From NCBI GenBank assembly GCA_900551345.1, contig URVP01000091.1, positions 1 through 6,128 on the forward strand: a stretch of 6,128 nt of DNA. Reading direction: 5' to 3'. Positions 1-5,506 of this stretch are shown here, one piece after another. The first letter of the stretch is position 1. The number at the start of each line of letters is the position of its first letter. The stretch is from an uncultured Eubacteriales bacterium (GTDB taxonomy: Bacteria; Bacillota; Clostridia; Monoglobales; UMGS1388). A program made the translations under genes and the position numbers. Below the pieces are notes generated by a model that was not told the DNA's origin, ran no database searches, and saw nothing but the letters and a program-made list of their open reading frames with translations.

Positions 1-94
1 GCAGAGTTGTATCTTCAGCCTCTTCCAACACACGGCGGTTAAAACGCAGCCAGCTTAATTCCCTGTTTTGAGTATAAAAGTAATTGTTTTTCAT
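1..94 (-). CDS. ppk1: Polyphosphate kinase 1, N-terminal fragment (runs off left edge)
   Basis: Only the first 31 codons are present. The reading frame gives an N-terminus whose core RELSWLRFNRRVLEEAED (residues 11-28) is the signature opening of the polyphosphate kinase 1 N-terminal domain. PPK1 transfers the gamma phosphate of ATP reversibly onto inorganic polyphosphate in the cytoplasm; the full protein is usually about 700 residues, so most of it, including the catalytic histidine, lies outside the window. The ATG at 92-94 overlaps the ppx TGA stop at 91-93 as ATGA, which suggests translational coupling. A ribosome binding site, GGAAGGT at 101-107 on the minus strand, lies 6 nt upstream inside the ppx coding end. 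The family call is confident because of this motif and the ppx neighbour; whether the gene is intact further on cannot be seen. Confidence 0.9.
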   Translation of the reverse strand, partial: MKNNYFYTQNRELSWLRFNRRVLEEAEDTTL

Positions 95-990
95 AAAAGC
101 ACCTTCCGACAAAGATAACCTTCCCGTACTCCGTAATTGCTTACGGTAAGTTTCTTTATTTTTAATTGCTGTGATATATATTGAAGAATTAAATATCCGG
201 GTATTATCGTATGGATACGAGCGGGATCAACTTTAAGAATTATATCGGCAGCTGTTTTTTTGTTGCTCAGAAGCAACTTACCTATTTCGTTAAATTGCTC
301 CCGACTAACTGAATTTTCAGTGTCTGAAATCAGGCTTAAATGTTTTGCTATCTTAATTACCGAGCGAGCAGTTCCGCCCATACATATTAGCTGATCCTGG
401 GGGGAGAAACTTTCAAAAATATGTTCAGGCATTTCACTGCATATTTCATTTTGTATTCGTTTTACGGAATTTTCGCCCGGAATAATTTTTCTTACACAAT
501 CCTTATATAATTTAAGAGATCCGAGGCGCCAGCTGTTAGAAAATGAAAAAGTTCCTTTTTTTAAAATGGTCATTTCCGTACTTGCGCCGCCTATATCCAC
601 AAAGGCACCGTCATTTACGGATAATTCACACATGGCACCTTCATAACCGAACATTGCTTCCTGATTTCCCGTAATTACATCTATTTCAAAACCGGTAAGT
701 GCGGTAATTTTCGCAACTGCCTCATCTGTATTAATAACATTTCTCAGGGAGGCGGTAGCAAATATAAATATTTTTTCAGTTATATTCAACAGTTCCAAAG
801 TATTTTTAAATTCCAACAGAGCAGTGCAAGCCCGTGTTATACCCTCCTGACTCAGCAGTCCGTTTTCCACATAGCCGGCAAGTCCTGCCATTATTTTCTC
901 CTTAAATAAAATTTTAAAATTTCTATTTTCCGCTTCATAAACAGTAAGCCTCATTGAGTTTGAACCTATATCTATTATTGCGTATGTCAT
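91..990 (-). CDS. ppx: Short-form exopolyphosphatase / Ppx-GppA phosphatase
   Basis: Predicted 299-aa cytoplasmic enzyme of the Ppx/GppA family (ASKHA fold), which removes terminal phosphates from polyphosphate and in some members hydrolyses pppGpp. Visible motifs: phosphate-binding DIGSNS at residues 7-12, TGNQEA at 107-112 holding the conserved glutamate region (Gln-Glu where Glu-Glu is common), the second phosphate loop DIGGAST at 132-138, MGGTARS at 204-210, and a C-terminal RIHTIIPGYLIL stretch. The length matches the roughly 300-aa short form without the C-terminal HD domain found in E. coli Ppx and GppA. An in-frame ATG 15 codons upstream exists, but GGAGG at 995-999 fits the ATG at 990, and homology begins at once there. 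It is the first gene of a polyphosphate operon with ppk1, sharing ATGA. Substrate preference (polyphosphate over pppGpp) is inferred from this neighbour. Confidence 0.9.
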   Translation of the reverse strand: MTYAIIDIGSNSMRLTVYEAENRNFKILFKEKIMAGLAGYVENGLLSQEGITRACTALLEFKNTLELLNITEKIFIFATASLRNVINTDEAVAKITALTGFEIDVITGNQEAMFGYEGAMCELSVNDGAFVDIGGASTEMTILKKGTFSFSNSWRLGSLKLYKDCVRKIIPGENSVKRIQNEICSEMPEHIFESFSPQDQLICMGGTARSVIKIAKHLSLISDTENSVSREQFNEIGKLLLSNKKTAADIILKVDPARIHTIIPGYLILQYISQQLKIKKLTVSNYGVREGYLCRKVLL

Positions 991-994
991 ATTT

Positions 995-999
995 CCTCC
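995..999 (-). promoter_or_regulatory. Ribosome binding site that fixes the ppx start
   Basis: GGAGG on the minus strand, 4 nt before the ATG at 988-990. No comparable site precedes the longer in-frame ATG at 1033-1035, so the shorter 299-aa protein is preferred. Confidence 0.7.
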
Positions 1000-1040
1000 A
1001 AAACTTACATGAAAACATTTATTATTTTTAATCAATTATT

Positions 1041-1046
1041 ATTATA
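1041..1046 (-). promoter_or_regulatory. Candidate -10 box for the ppx-ppk1 operon
   Basis: A perfect TATAAT on the minus strand, about 50 bp before the ppx ATG. At 17 bp upstream the -35 position reads CTTTAT, a poor match to TTGACA. A good -10 without a -35 is what an activator-dependent promoter would show. A second TATAAT lies at 1061-1066 and is an alternative. In DNA this A/T-rich such boxes also occur by chance. Confidence 0.4.
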
Positions 1047-1055
1047 CATAATTAG

Positions 1056-1094
1056 TATTAATTATAAAGCAAAGATGTGTTAAATTTATGTAAA
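1056..1094 (-). promoter_or_regulatory. PhoP-box-like direct repeats upstream of ppx
   Basis: On the minus strand hexamers recur at an exact 11-bp step: TTTACA (1094-1089), TTAACA (1083-1078), TTGCTT (1072-1067) and TTAATA (1061-1056). Three of the four fit the Bacillus subtilis PhoP consensus TT(A/C/T)A(C/T)A with 5-bp spacers; the third does not. Relative to the TATAAT at 1041-1046 they would lie at roughly -22 to -60, where PhoP sites of activated Bacillus promoters usually sit. Function is inferred; the region is very A/T-rich, so chance is a real alternative. Confidence 0.35.
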
Positions 1095-1240
1095 CTAAAT
1101 GCATTTTATATTTAATCAGCAAATTGTATCTCTAATGGATATTTGTCAGATTGTGTATAATAAGCAGCGAAATCGTTGTTTTACAAAGAATTTTGTTTTA
1201 CATAATTCAATATTTAATAATAATGTAATAATTGTTACCA

Positions 1241-1269
1241 TTGACAAAAAGCTCGGCAAATGGTAAGAT
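1241..1269 (+). promoter_or_regulatory. Sigma-A promoter for the rsmD-coaD operon
   Basis: A perfect -35 TTGACA at 1241-1246, a 17-bp spacer, and -10 TAAGAT at 1264-1269 preceded by TGG, which is a TGn extended -10 element. The expected transcription start is near 1276. It would give an untranslated leader of about 180 nt before rsmD. It is the only plus-strand site in the intergenic region with both boxes at good spacing. Confidence 0.7.
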
Positions 1270-1305
1270 TTAAAGTATATTATAGTATGCTCTTGCAAAA
1301 AAAAT

Positions 1306-1348
1306 CCATTGGCACAAAGTGTCAATGGCCTTTCCGACAATGCGGAAA
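1306..1348 (+). other. Tandem stem-loops in the rsmD leader
   Basis: The first stem pairs 1306-1315 with 1319-1328 (10 bp, AAA loop), with one G-U wobble at 1312/1322. The second pairs 1331-1336 (TTTCCG) with 1343-1348 (CGGAAA) around a 6-nt loop. Both lie about 30-70 nt after the predicted start at 1276. Eight A residues at 1297-1304 precede the first stem, so on the minus strand it would look like an intrinsic terminator with a U8 tail, but there the wobble becomes an A-C mismatch and no minus-strand gene ends here. I recognise no riboswitch or T-box. The rest of the gene-free stretch 1036-1457 holds only the promoters, the repeats before ppx and A/T-rich sequence. Confidence 0.5.
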
Positions 1349-1457
1349 AAAGATTTTAGGGGAATTTAATTCAGTGTACATAGTTATTATTGCATTAAAT
1401 AAAGTGAATTATTCCTTTAATAAAAAAATTTTACAGCTTAATTTTTAGGAGAATATA

Positions 1458-2001
1458 ATGCGGATTATTTCGGGAGTAAAACGAGGGGCTAAGCTTATGG
1501 CTCTTCCCGGCGATGATACTCGCCCTACCACAGATCGGGTTAAGGAATCTCTTTTCAACATCATCCAGTGGGAAATACGAGGTTCAAGGGTTCTTGATTT
1601 GTTTGCTGGGTCTGGTGCATTAGGTCTGGAAGCTCTTTCGAGAGGTGCTGATTATGTATGTTTTGCAGATAATAATCCTGCGGCTGTAAAAGTTCTTAAT
1701 GCAAATATATCAAAGATTGATTTTGTTTCAAAATCAAAAGTAGTATGCGGTGATTTCCGTGATCTTATTAGGGGCGACAATAATAAGTATGACATAATAT
1801 TTTTGGATCCCCCATATGCATCTGATTATACATCAATGTCTTGTTGAAATACAGCGAAAAGAGCTTCTTGCAAATGGCGGGATTATTGTATGCGAAACTA
1901 CGAAGGACAAGCTATTTGATACAAGTGGTTTTAAGGTGAGAAAAGAAGCTGTATACGGAATTACAAAACTTGTCTTTCTGGAGGTCTGCAATGATGAATA
2001 A
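1458..2001 (+). pseudogene. rsmD: 16S rRNA (guanine966-N2)-methyltransferase RsmD, frameshifted
   Basis: RsmD methylates G966 of 16S rRNA in the 30S subunit using S-adenosylmethionine. The first frame (ATG 1458, stop TGA 1845-1847, 129 aa) carries TRPTTDRVKESLFNII (21-36), the SAM-binding loop DLFAGSGALGLEALSRGA (47-64) and the catalytic DPPY (117-120). The C-terminal part, with LLANGGIIVCETTKD and a final GITKLVFLEV, continues in the +1 frame and stops at 1999-2001. Joined, the two parts give about 180 residues, the usual family length, so one gene has been split. The switch must fall roughly between 1830 and 1842. Spacing from DPPY to the LL pair fits a 2-nt loss slightly better than a 1-nt gain. 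AGGAG at 1447-1451 is a good ribosome binding site. A sequencing error cannot be excluded; I see no slippery heptamer. Confidence 0.88.
1980..1984 (+). promoter_or_regulatory. Ribosome binding site for coaD inside the rsmD 3' end
   Basis: GGAGG lies 6 nt before the ATG at 1991 and 9 nt before the ATG at 1994. It excludes the longer in-frame ATG at 1970, which lies upstream of it. Translation of coaD would begin within the last codons of rsmD. Confidence 0.7.
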
Positions 2002-2473
2002 TATTGCTATATATCCCGGCAGCTTTGACCCTTGTACAAATGGTCATCTGGACATAATAACCAGGAGCGCGGCGCTGTTTGATAAACTGTATGTGGCAGT
2101 TCTTAAAAACAGTCAGAAAAAGCCTCTCTTTTCCGTAGAAGAAAGAACCCGGCTTTTAAAAAAAGCAACTAAAGATATCGAAAATATAGAAATAATTTCC
2201 TTCGATGGGCTTTTGGTTAATATTGCAGAGCAGGTCGGAGCAAGGGTTATTATAAAAGGACTCCGTGCCATGTCGGATTTTGAATATGAATTTCAGATGG
2301 CATTGGCAAACAGAGGGCTTAATCATAATATTGAAACGCTTTTCATGACAACCACTACTGATAATTCTTTCTTAAGTTCCAGTCTCGTAAAAGAGATTGC
2401 TCGAAACGGCGGAAAAATTTCTCAGTTCGTCCCGGCGGCAATAGAAGAGGAAATATCAAAAAAACTTTATTAA
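1991..2473 (+). CDS. coaD: Phosphopantetheine adenylyltransferase
   Basis: CoaD transfers AMP from ATP to 4'-phosphopantetheine, giving dephospho-CoA, the penultimate step of coenzyme A synthesis in the cytoplasm. The 160-aa product has the normal length. It shows the nucleotidyltransferase opening IAIYPGSFDP followed by TNGH (residues 16-19, the T/HxGH ATP-binding motif), KGLRAMSDFEYEFQMA (89-104) and SSSLVKEI (129-136), all characteristic of the family. Two adjacent ATGs (1991 and 1994) could each serve; I chose the first because it lies 6 nt after GGAGG. The gene overlaps the 3' end of rsmD by 11 bp, the common rsmD-coaD arrangement in Firmicutes. The rsmD frameshift does not alter this frame, though early termination of rsmD could weaken coupled translation. 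Confidence 0.96.
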   Translation: MMNNIAIYPGSFDPCTNGHLDIITRSAALFDKLYVAVLKNSQKKPLFSVEERTRLLKKATKDIENIEIISFDGLLVNIAEQVGARVIIKGLRAMSDFEYEFQMALANRGLNHNIETLFMTTTTDNSFLSSSLVKEIARNGGKISQFVPAAIEEEISKKLY

Positions 2474-2494
2474 TACAAGGAGTGAATTCTGAAT

Positions 2495-2950
2495 ATGGAT
2501 ACATTAGAGCTTATTGAAAATTTAGAAGATATTATAGAAAAAGCTGTTGTTATCCCTATTACGGGTAAATGCCTTTTGGACAAGGAGGAACTTCTTGATA
2601 TAATACAGGAGGTTCGTCTTAAGTTGCCCGATGACTTAAAGCAGGCAAAATGGGTTAAAGACGAGCGTCAGCGTATCTTGTCCGAAGCACAGAGAGAAGC
2701 ATCTCAAACCATAAAAGAGGCTGAGGATAAGATTATTTCTATGATTAATGACCATGAGATAACAAAAAAATCTTATGAAAAGGCAAATGAAATTGAAGCA
2801 CTTTCAATAAAGCGTTCAAAGGAACTTAAAGCAGCAACGAATTCTTATATTGAAGGCAAACTTGCTGAAGTTGAAAAGATGATAGAAAATACTCTTGATG
2901 AAGTTCGCACAAATCGTGAGGCAATACGCCAGCGTTATCAGAATAAATAA
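2495..2950 (+). CDS. Coiled-coil protein of the Firmicutes 'ATPase-like' family, function unknown
   Basis: This 151-aa protein has no predicted membrane segment or signal peptide. The N-terminal part (residues 1-60) is a compact acidic region with ITGKCLLDKEELLDIIQEVR and LPDDLKQAKWVKDERQRIL. Residues about 55-150 are rich in Glu, Lys, Ala and Arg with heptad-like spacing (for example SEAQREASQTIKEAED), indicating a long helix or coiled coil. From memory, such genes commonly follow coaD in Clostridia and are annotated as ATPase, V-type ATPase subunit H-like or DivIVA-like only because of the coiled coil; no Walker A motif is present, so ATPase activity is not supported. AAGGAG at 2477-2482 lies 12 nt before the ATG, slightly long. 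It starts 21 nt after coaD ends and closes the operon. Confidence 0.8.
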   Translation: MDTLELIENLEDIIEKAVVIPITGKCLLDKEELLDIIQEVRLKLPDDLKQAKWVKDERQRILSEAQREASQTIKEAEDKIISMINDHEITKKSYEKANEIEALSIKRSKELKAATNSYIEGKLAEVEKMIENTLDEVRTNREAIRQRYQNK

Positions 2951-3000
2951 TTTATAGTTAAAAAATTAATTGATAAATATAATCGAAATGATATAAAATC

Positions 3001-3048
3001 AGAGCATATTTGGGTATTATTATGAGTTTATTCCAAATATGCTCTTTT
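3001..3048. terminator. Bidirectional intrinsic terminator between convergent operons
   Basis: A perfect 13-bp stem pairs 3001-3013 with 3033-3045 around a 19-nt loop. On the plus strand it is followed by TTT and a T-rich stretch; on the minus strand it is followed by GATTTT. It lies 50 bp after the coiled-coil gene and just past the end of galK, so it can stop both transcripts. The long loop and short U tracts make it less typical than a compact terminator. Confidence 0.8.
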
Positions 3049-3059
3049 GCAGTTTTTAT

Positions 3060-4241
3060 TTATTTTATTTCCATACCGCCGTTTCCAATTTCCGATACAT
3101 AAAAGGAGGGGGCATAACCGATTTTCTCCAGATAAGTTTTTCCTACCTTTTCTTTGAATTCGTCTACAGCATCGTTTTTGACAATGCTTACTGTACAGCC
3201 GCCAAAACCTGCACCGGTCATTCTTGAACCAATTGTGCCGGGGATTTCCAAAGCAGCTTCGACAAGAGTATCAAGTTCCGTTCCGGTAACTTCGTAAAGG
3301 TCGCGAAGAGAATTGTGGGATGCTATCATAAGTTTTCCGAAGGTATTTATGTCATTTTTTTCAAGTGCCTCTATTGAACGAAGCACTCTGTCACATTCGT
3401 ATATAACATGCTGAGCACGCTTTTTTATCGTTTCATCCTGTATAATGTTTTTGTTAGCTTCAAATTCTTCAACAGTAATTTCTCCAAGATAATTTTTATC
3501 CGGAAGATTAGATTTTAATATTTCAAGTGCCAAGTCACATTCAGCTCTTCTTTCGTTATATTTTGAGTCTGCAAGACTTCTCTTTTTGTTGGTATTTGAA
3601 ATAACTATTTTGCAGCCATCCATTTTAAGCGGAACAAGACGGTAGCTTAAGTCTTTGCAGTCAAGGAAAATAACCATATCCTTTTTCCCCATTGCCGAAG
3701 CAAATTGGTCCATTATTCCGCAATTAACGCCTACATAGTTATTTTCCGCACGTTGTCCGATTTTTGCCATTTCTATCATATCCACGGGCTTGTCTATTCC
3801 TTTTGCTTCATTGGAAAATACGGCAAAGGTGAGTGCTGTTGCCACTTCAATTGCTGCCGATGACGAAAGCCCTCCTCCGTGGGGTGTAGTGTCGTCAAAC
3901 AGTAAATCACAGCCGATAATTTCATATCCGTCTTTTATCATCTCGCTGATGATGCCGGCCTGATAGTTTCCCCATTTTAAATTTTTATAGCAATCAATTT
4001 TATAAGGATCAATTTCTACTCTGTCAGGCAGGTCTGTAGCAGCAAGATGTATAAGTCGGTCTGCTCTTTTCCTGGCAATTATTGTTGTTTTCATCGTCAG
4101 AGCTGCCGGAAAAACATATCCGCCGTTATAATCGGTATGTTCCCCTATAAGGTTTACTCTGCCCGGCGAAGCAAATACTCTCAGCTCTTCTGTGTCGCTG
4201 CCGTATATCTCAATAAATTTTTTCTTTAAATCCGCTATCAT
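3060..4241 (-). CDS. galK: Galactokinase
   Basis: GalK phosphorylates alpha-D-galactose with ATP to galactose-1-phosphate, the first committed step of the cytoplasmic Leloir pathway. It is a 393-aa GHMP kinase, close to the usual 380-400. Motifs in order: SPGRVNLIGEHTDYNGG (25-41), the galactokinase signature containing Arg28 equivalent to the catalytic arginine; the ATP-binding loop HGGGLSSSAA (121-130); GVNCGIMDQFAS (171-182), with Asp178 as the expected catalytic base; and the C-terminal GHMP motif MTGAGFGGCTVSIV (341-354). The start is supported by GGAGG at 4250-4254, 8 nt upstream. The gene follows galT after 16 bp, and its ribosome binding site nearly touches the galT stop, so the two are co-transcribed. 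No key residue appears missing. Confidence 0.97.
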   Translation of the reverse strand: MIADLKKKFIEIYGSDTEELRVFASPGRVNLIGEHTDYNGGYVFPAALTMKTTIIARKRADRLIHLAATDLPDRVEIDPYKIDCYKNLKWGNYQAGIISEMIKDGYEIIGCDLLFDDTTPHGGGLSSSAAIEVATALTFAVFSNEAKGIDKPVDMIEMAKIGQRAENNYVGVNCGIMDQFASAMGKKDMVIFLDCKDLSYRLVPLKMDGCKIVISNTNKKRSLADSKYNERRAECDLALEILKSNLPDKNYLGEITVEEFEANKNIIQDETIKKRAQHVIYECDRVLRSIEALEKNDINTFGKLMIASHNSLRDLYEVTGTELDTLVEAALEIPGTIGSRMTGAGFGGCTVSIVKNDAVDEFKEKVGKTYLEKIGYAPSFYVSEIGNGGMEIK

Positions 4242-4257
4242 GTTTTTATCCTCCGCA

Positions 4258-5226
4258 TTATTTATTCATAAATTTTTTGTATGCTTCCCTCAGTTCCTTT
4301 GCTTTTTCTTCAGGCGCGGTGGGGTTGCAGTGAGCCCATTCTCCCGTTTCGCTAGAAGCGTTAAATTTTTGCTTGTCTGCTGAGCGCATGGGGGGGAAGA
4401 ATTCAATATGAAAGTGGAATATATCATCCATATTTCCGCTGTTTACCGGTGCGTTATGCATGCACATCATGTATGGGAAAGTATAGCCGAAAAGGCTGTC
4501 AAGAGTGCCGGCTGTTTCTCTAACTATTTTGGCTAGATTATCTTTTTCTCTGTCTGTAAACTTATCTATTGTACTTTTGTGATTTTTGCTCATTATATAC
4601 ATTCCGTATGGATATTCGGAGTAAAAAGGAAGAAAAGCATAAAAGTCGTCATTTTCTATAATAATTCTATCGCCTGAGTTAACCTCATCAGCCAGCATAT
4701 CACAGAAGATGCATCTTCCTGTTTTTTCCATATGTTCCTTTGCGGATGCACACTCGAGTTCAAGCTTTTTCGGAATAAACGGATAACCGTAAATCTGACC
4801 GTGAGGGTGGGGCATGGTTACTCCTACAACTTCTCCTCTGTTCTCAAAAATAAAAACATATTTAATCTTTTCGTCTTTTTTTATCTCACAAAAACGCTCA
4901 ACCCACAGGTTCACAAGTTTTCGTACATGATTTTCGGAAAGCTCGGGGAGTGTTTTTGTATGTTCGGGTGAATATAGAATAACTTCACATTTTCCATAAG
5001 AAGGAGCGGTTTTATAAAAATTGGTTTGCAGTTCATCCGGCTTTGGGGGATTTTGTGAAAGAGCGGGGAAGTCATTATCATATTCATAAACATCATAATT
5101 GTCCGGCACCTTGCCTGAACCGGGACAAAATGGACACCAGCCCTTTGGCATCTGAGGCCGGTTTTGTCTGTGAGATGCTATCATTACCCAGTCTTTTGTC
5201 AGTGGATTATATCGAAGTTCTGCCAT
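4258..5226 (-). CDS. galT: Galactose-1-phosphate uridylyltransferase, class I
   Basis: GalT exchanges UMP between UDP-glucose and galactose-1-phosphate, giving UDP-galactose and glucose-1-phosphate. The 322-aa sequence is a class I, histidine-triad-superfamily enzyme. HPHGQ at residues 140-144 is the active-site motif, with His142 as the expected UMP-carrying nucleophile. The structural zinc ligands known from E. coli have clear counterparts: CPFC (31-34), the His in SPEHTKTLPEL (His89) and His140. HNAPVNSG (257-264) and FHFHIEFFPP (270-279) match the later His cluster. The protein is slightly shorter than the 348-aa E. coli form at the N-terminus. The ATG at 5224-5226 has AAAGGA at 5236-5241, 9 nt upstream. 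It is first in a galT-galK operon; galE is not visible. Confidence 0.97.
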   Translation of the reverse strand: MAELRYNPLTKDWVMIASHRQNRPQMPKGWCPFCPGSGKVPDNYDVYEYDNDFPALSQNPPKPDELQTNFYKTAPSYGKCEVILYSPEHTKTLPELSENHVRKLVNLWVERFCEIKKDEKIKYVFIFENRGEVVGVTMPHPHGQIYGYPFIPKKLELECASAKEHMEKTGRCIFCDMLADEVNSGDRIIIENDDFYAFLPFYSEYPYGMYIMSKNHKSTIDKFTDREKDNLAKIVRETAGTLDSLFGYTFPYMMCMHNAPVNSGNMDDIFHFHIEFFPPMRSADKQKFNASSETGEWAHCNPTAPEEKAKELREAYKKFMNK

Positions 5227-5267
5227 AATTAACTATCCTTTCTGTATATCTATTCTTTTATGAGGTT

Positions 5268-5297
5268 ATTTTAGCATATATAATGTATTATTATCAA
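5268..5297 (-). promoter_or_regulatory. Promoter of the galT-galK operon
   Basis: On the minus strand, -35 TTGATA (5297-5292), an 18-bp spacer and -10 TAAAAT (5273-5268) with a TGC extended -10. The start would be near 5261, leaving a leader of about 35 nt. I see no clear GalR-type operator or catabolite-response palindrome around it. Confidence 0.65.
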
Positions 5298-5335
5298 TAC
5301 TTTATAGAAAATATTAAATAAATTGGAAAAAACAC

Positions 5336-5364
5336 TTGCATTTTTATTTTGTTTATGGTAAACT
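5336..5364 (+). promoter_or_regulatory. Promoter of rpsB
   Basis: -35 TTGCAT at 5336-5341, a 17-bp spacer and -10 TAAACT at 5359-5364 preceded by TGG, an extended -10. The A/T-rich stretch at about 5305-5332 just upstream could act as an UP element. The start is expected near 5371. The -35 boxes of this and the divergent galT promoter are 38 bp apart. A small inverted repeat, GTTTA-TGG-TAAAC (5351-5363), overlaps the -10. Confidence 0.7.
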
Positions 5365-5396
5365 ATTATGGCTAATGACATAGCTACAATAAAATA

Positions 5397-5477
5397 CGCA
5401 CACCGTGCGGAGCTTCAGGCTGTCGTTCCGGCTGCGATGTACGCAGGGAATGTTCCTGTTGTGCGATGATGACGGTG
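5397..5477 (+). promoter_or_regulatory. Structured leader RNA of rpsB, possible ribosomal-protein autoregulatory element
   Basis: The untranslated leader (about 5371-5506) can form four nested helices: 5397-5402 with 5460-5465; 5416-5419 with 5455-5458; 5424-5429 with 5447-5452 (one G-U); and, after a GG bulge, 5432-5436 with 5442-5446 around a 5-nt loop. A competing helix, CACCGT 5401-5406 with ACGGTG 5472-5477, cannot coexist with the outer one, nor can a local CGCAC/GTGCG hairpin (5397-5401 with 5405-5409). Ribosomal protein operons are often controlled by their own product binding such leaders. I cannot assign it to a described family. No terminator U tract is present, so control, if any, would more likely be translational. 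Confidence 0.45.
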
Positions 5478-5506
5478 GAGGTATAAACAAATTACGGAGG
5501 TGCAGT

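Noticed and set aside
1143..1161. TTGTCA and TATAAT as a second plus-strand promoter
   Set aside because: The two boxes are only 7 bp apart, and no -35 lies at 16-18 bp from the TATAAT.
1146..1340. Minus-strand 64-aa open frame in the ppx-rsmD spacer
   Set aside because: No ribosome binding site, its start overlaps the stem-loops, composition follows the A/T-rich spacer, and it resembles no family I know.
1260..1448. Plus-strand 62-aa open frame ahead of rsmD
   Set aside because: Its ATG lies within the -10 region of the predicted promoter, it has no ribosome binding site, and it reads through both stem-loops.
1816..2001. Separate 61-aa gene starting at ATG 1816
   Set aside because: It has no ribosome binding site, and its sequence from about residue 8 on is the missing C-terminal part of RsmD.
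3039..3227. Plus-strand open frame over the terminator and the 3' end of galK
   Set aside because: It is antisense to galK, its start is in the terminator arm, and the residues show only a shadow composition.
5368..5469. A 33-codon open frame starting at ATG 5368 in the rpsB leader, followed by an overlapping six-codon frame at 5466-5486
   Set aside because: The ATG lies at or before the predicted transcription start, neither start has a ribosome binding site, and the segment is better explained by leader RNA structure.
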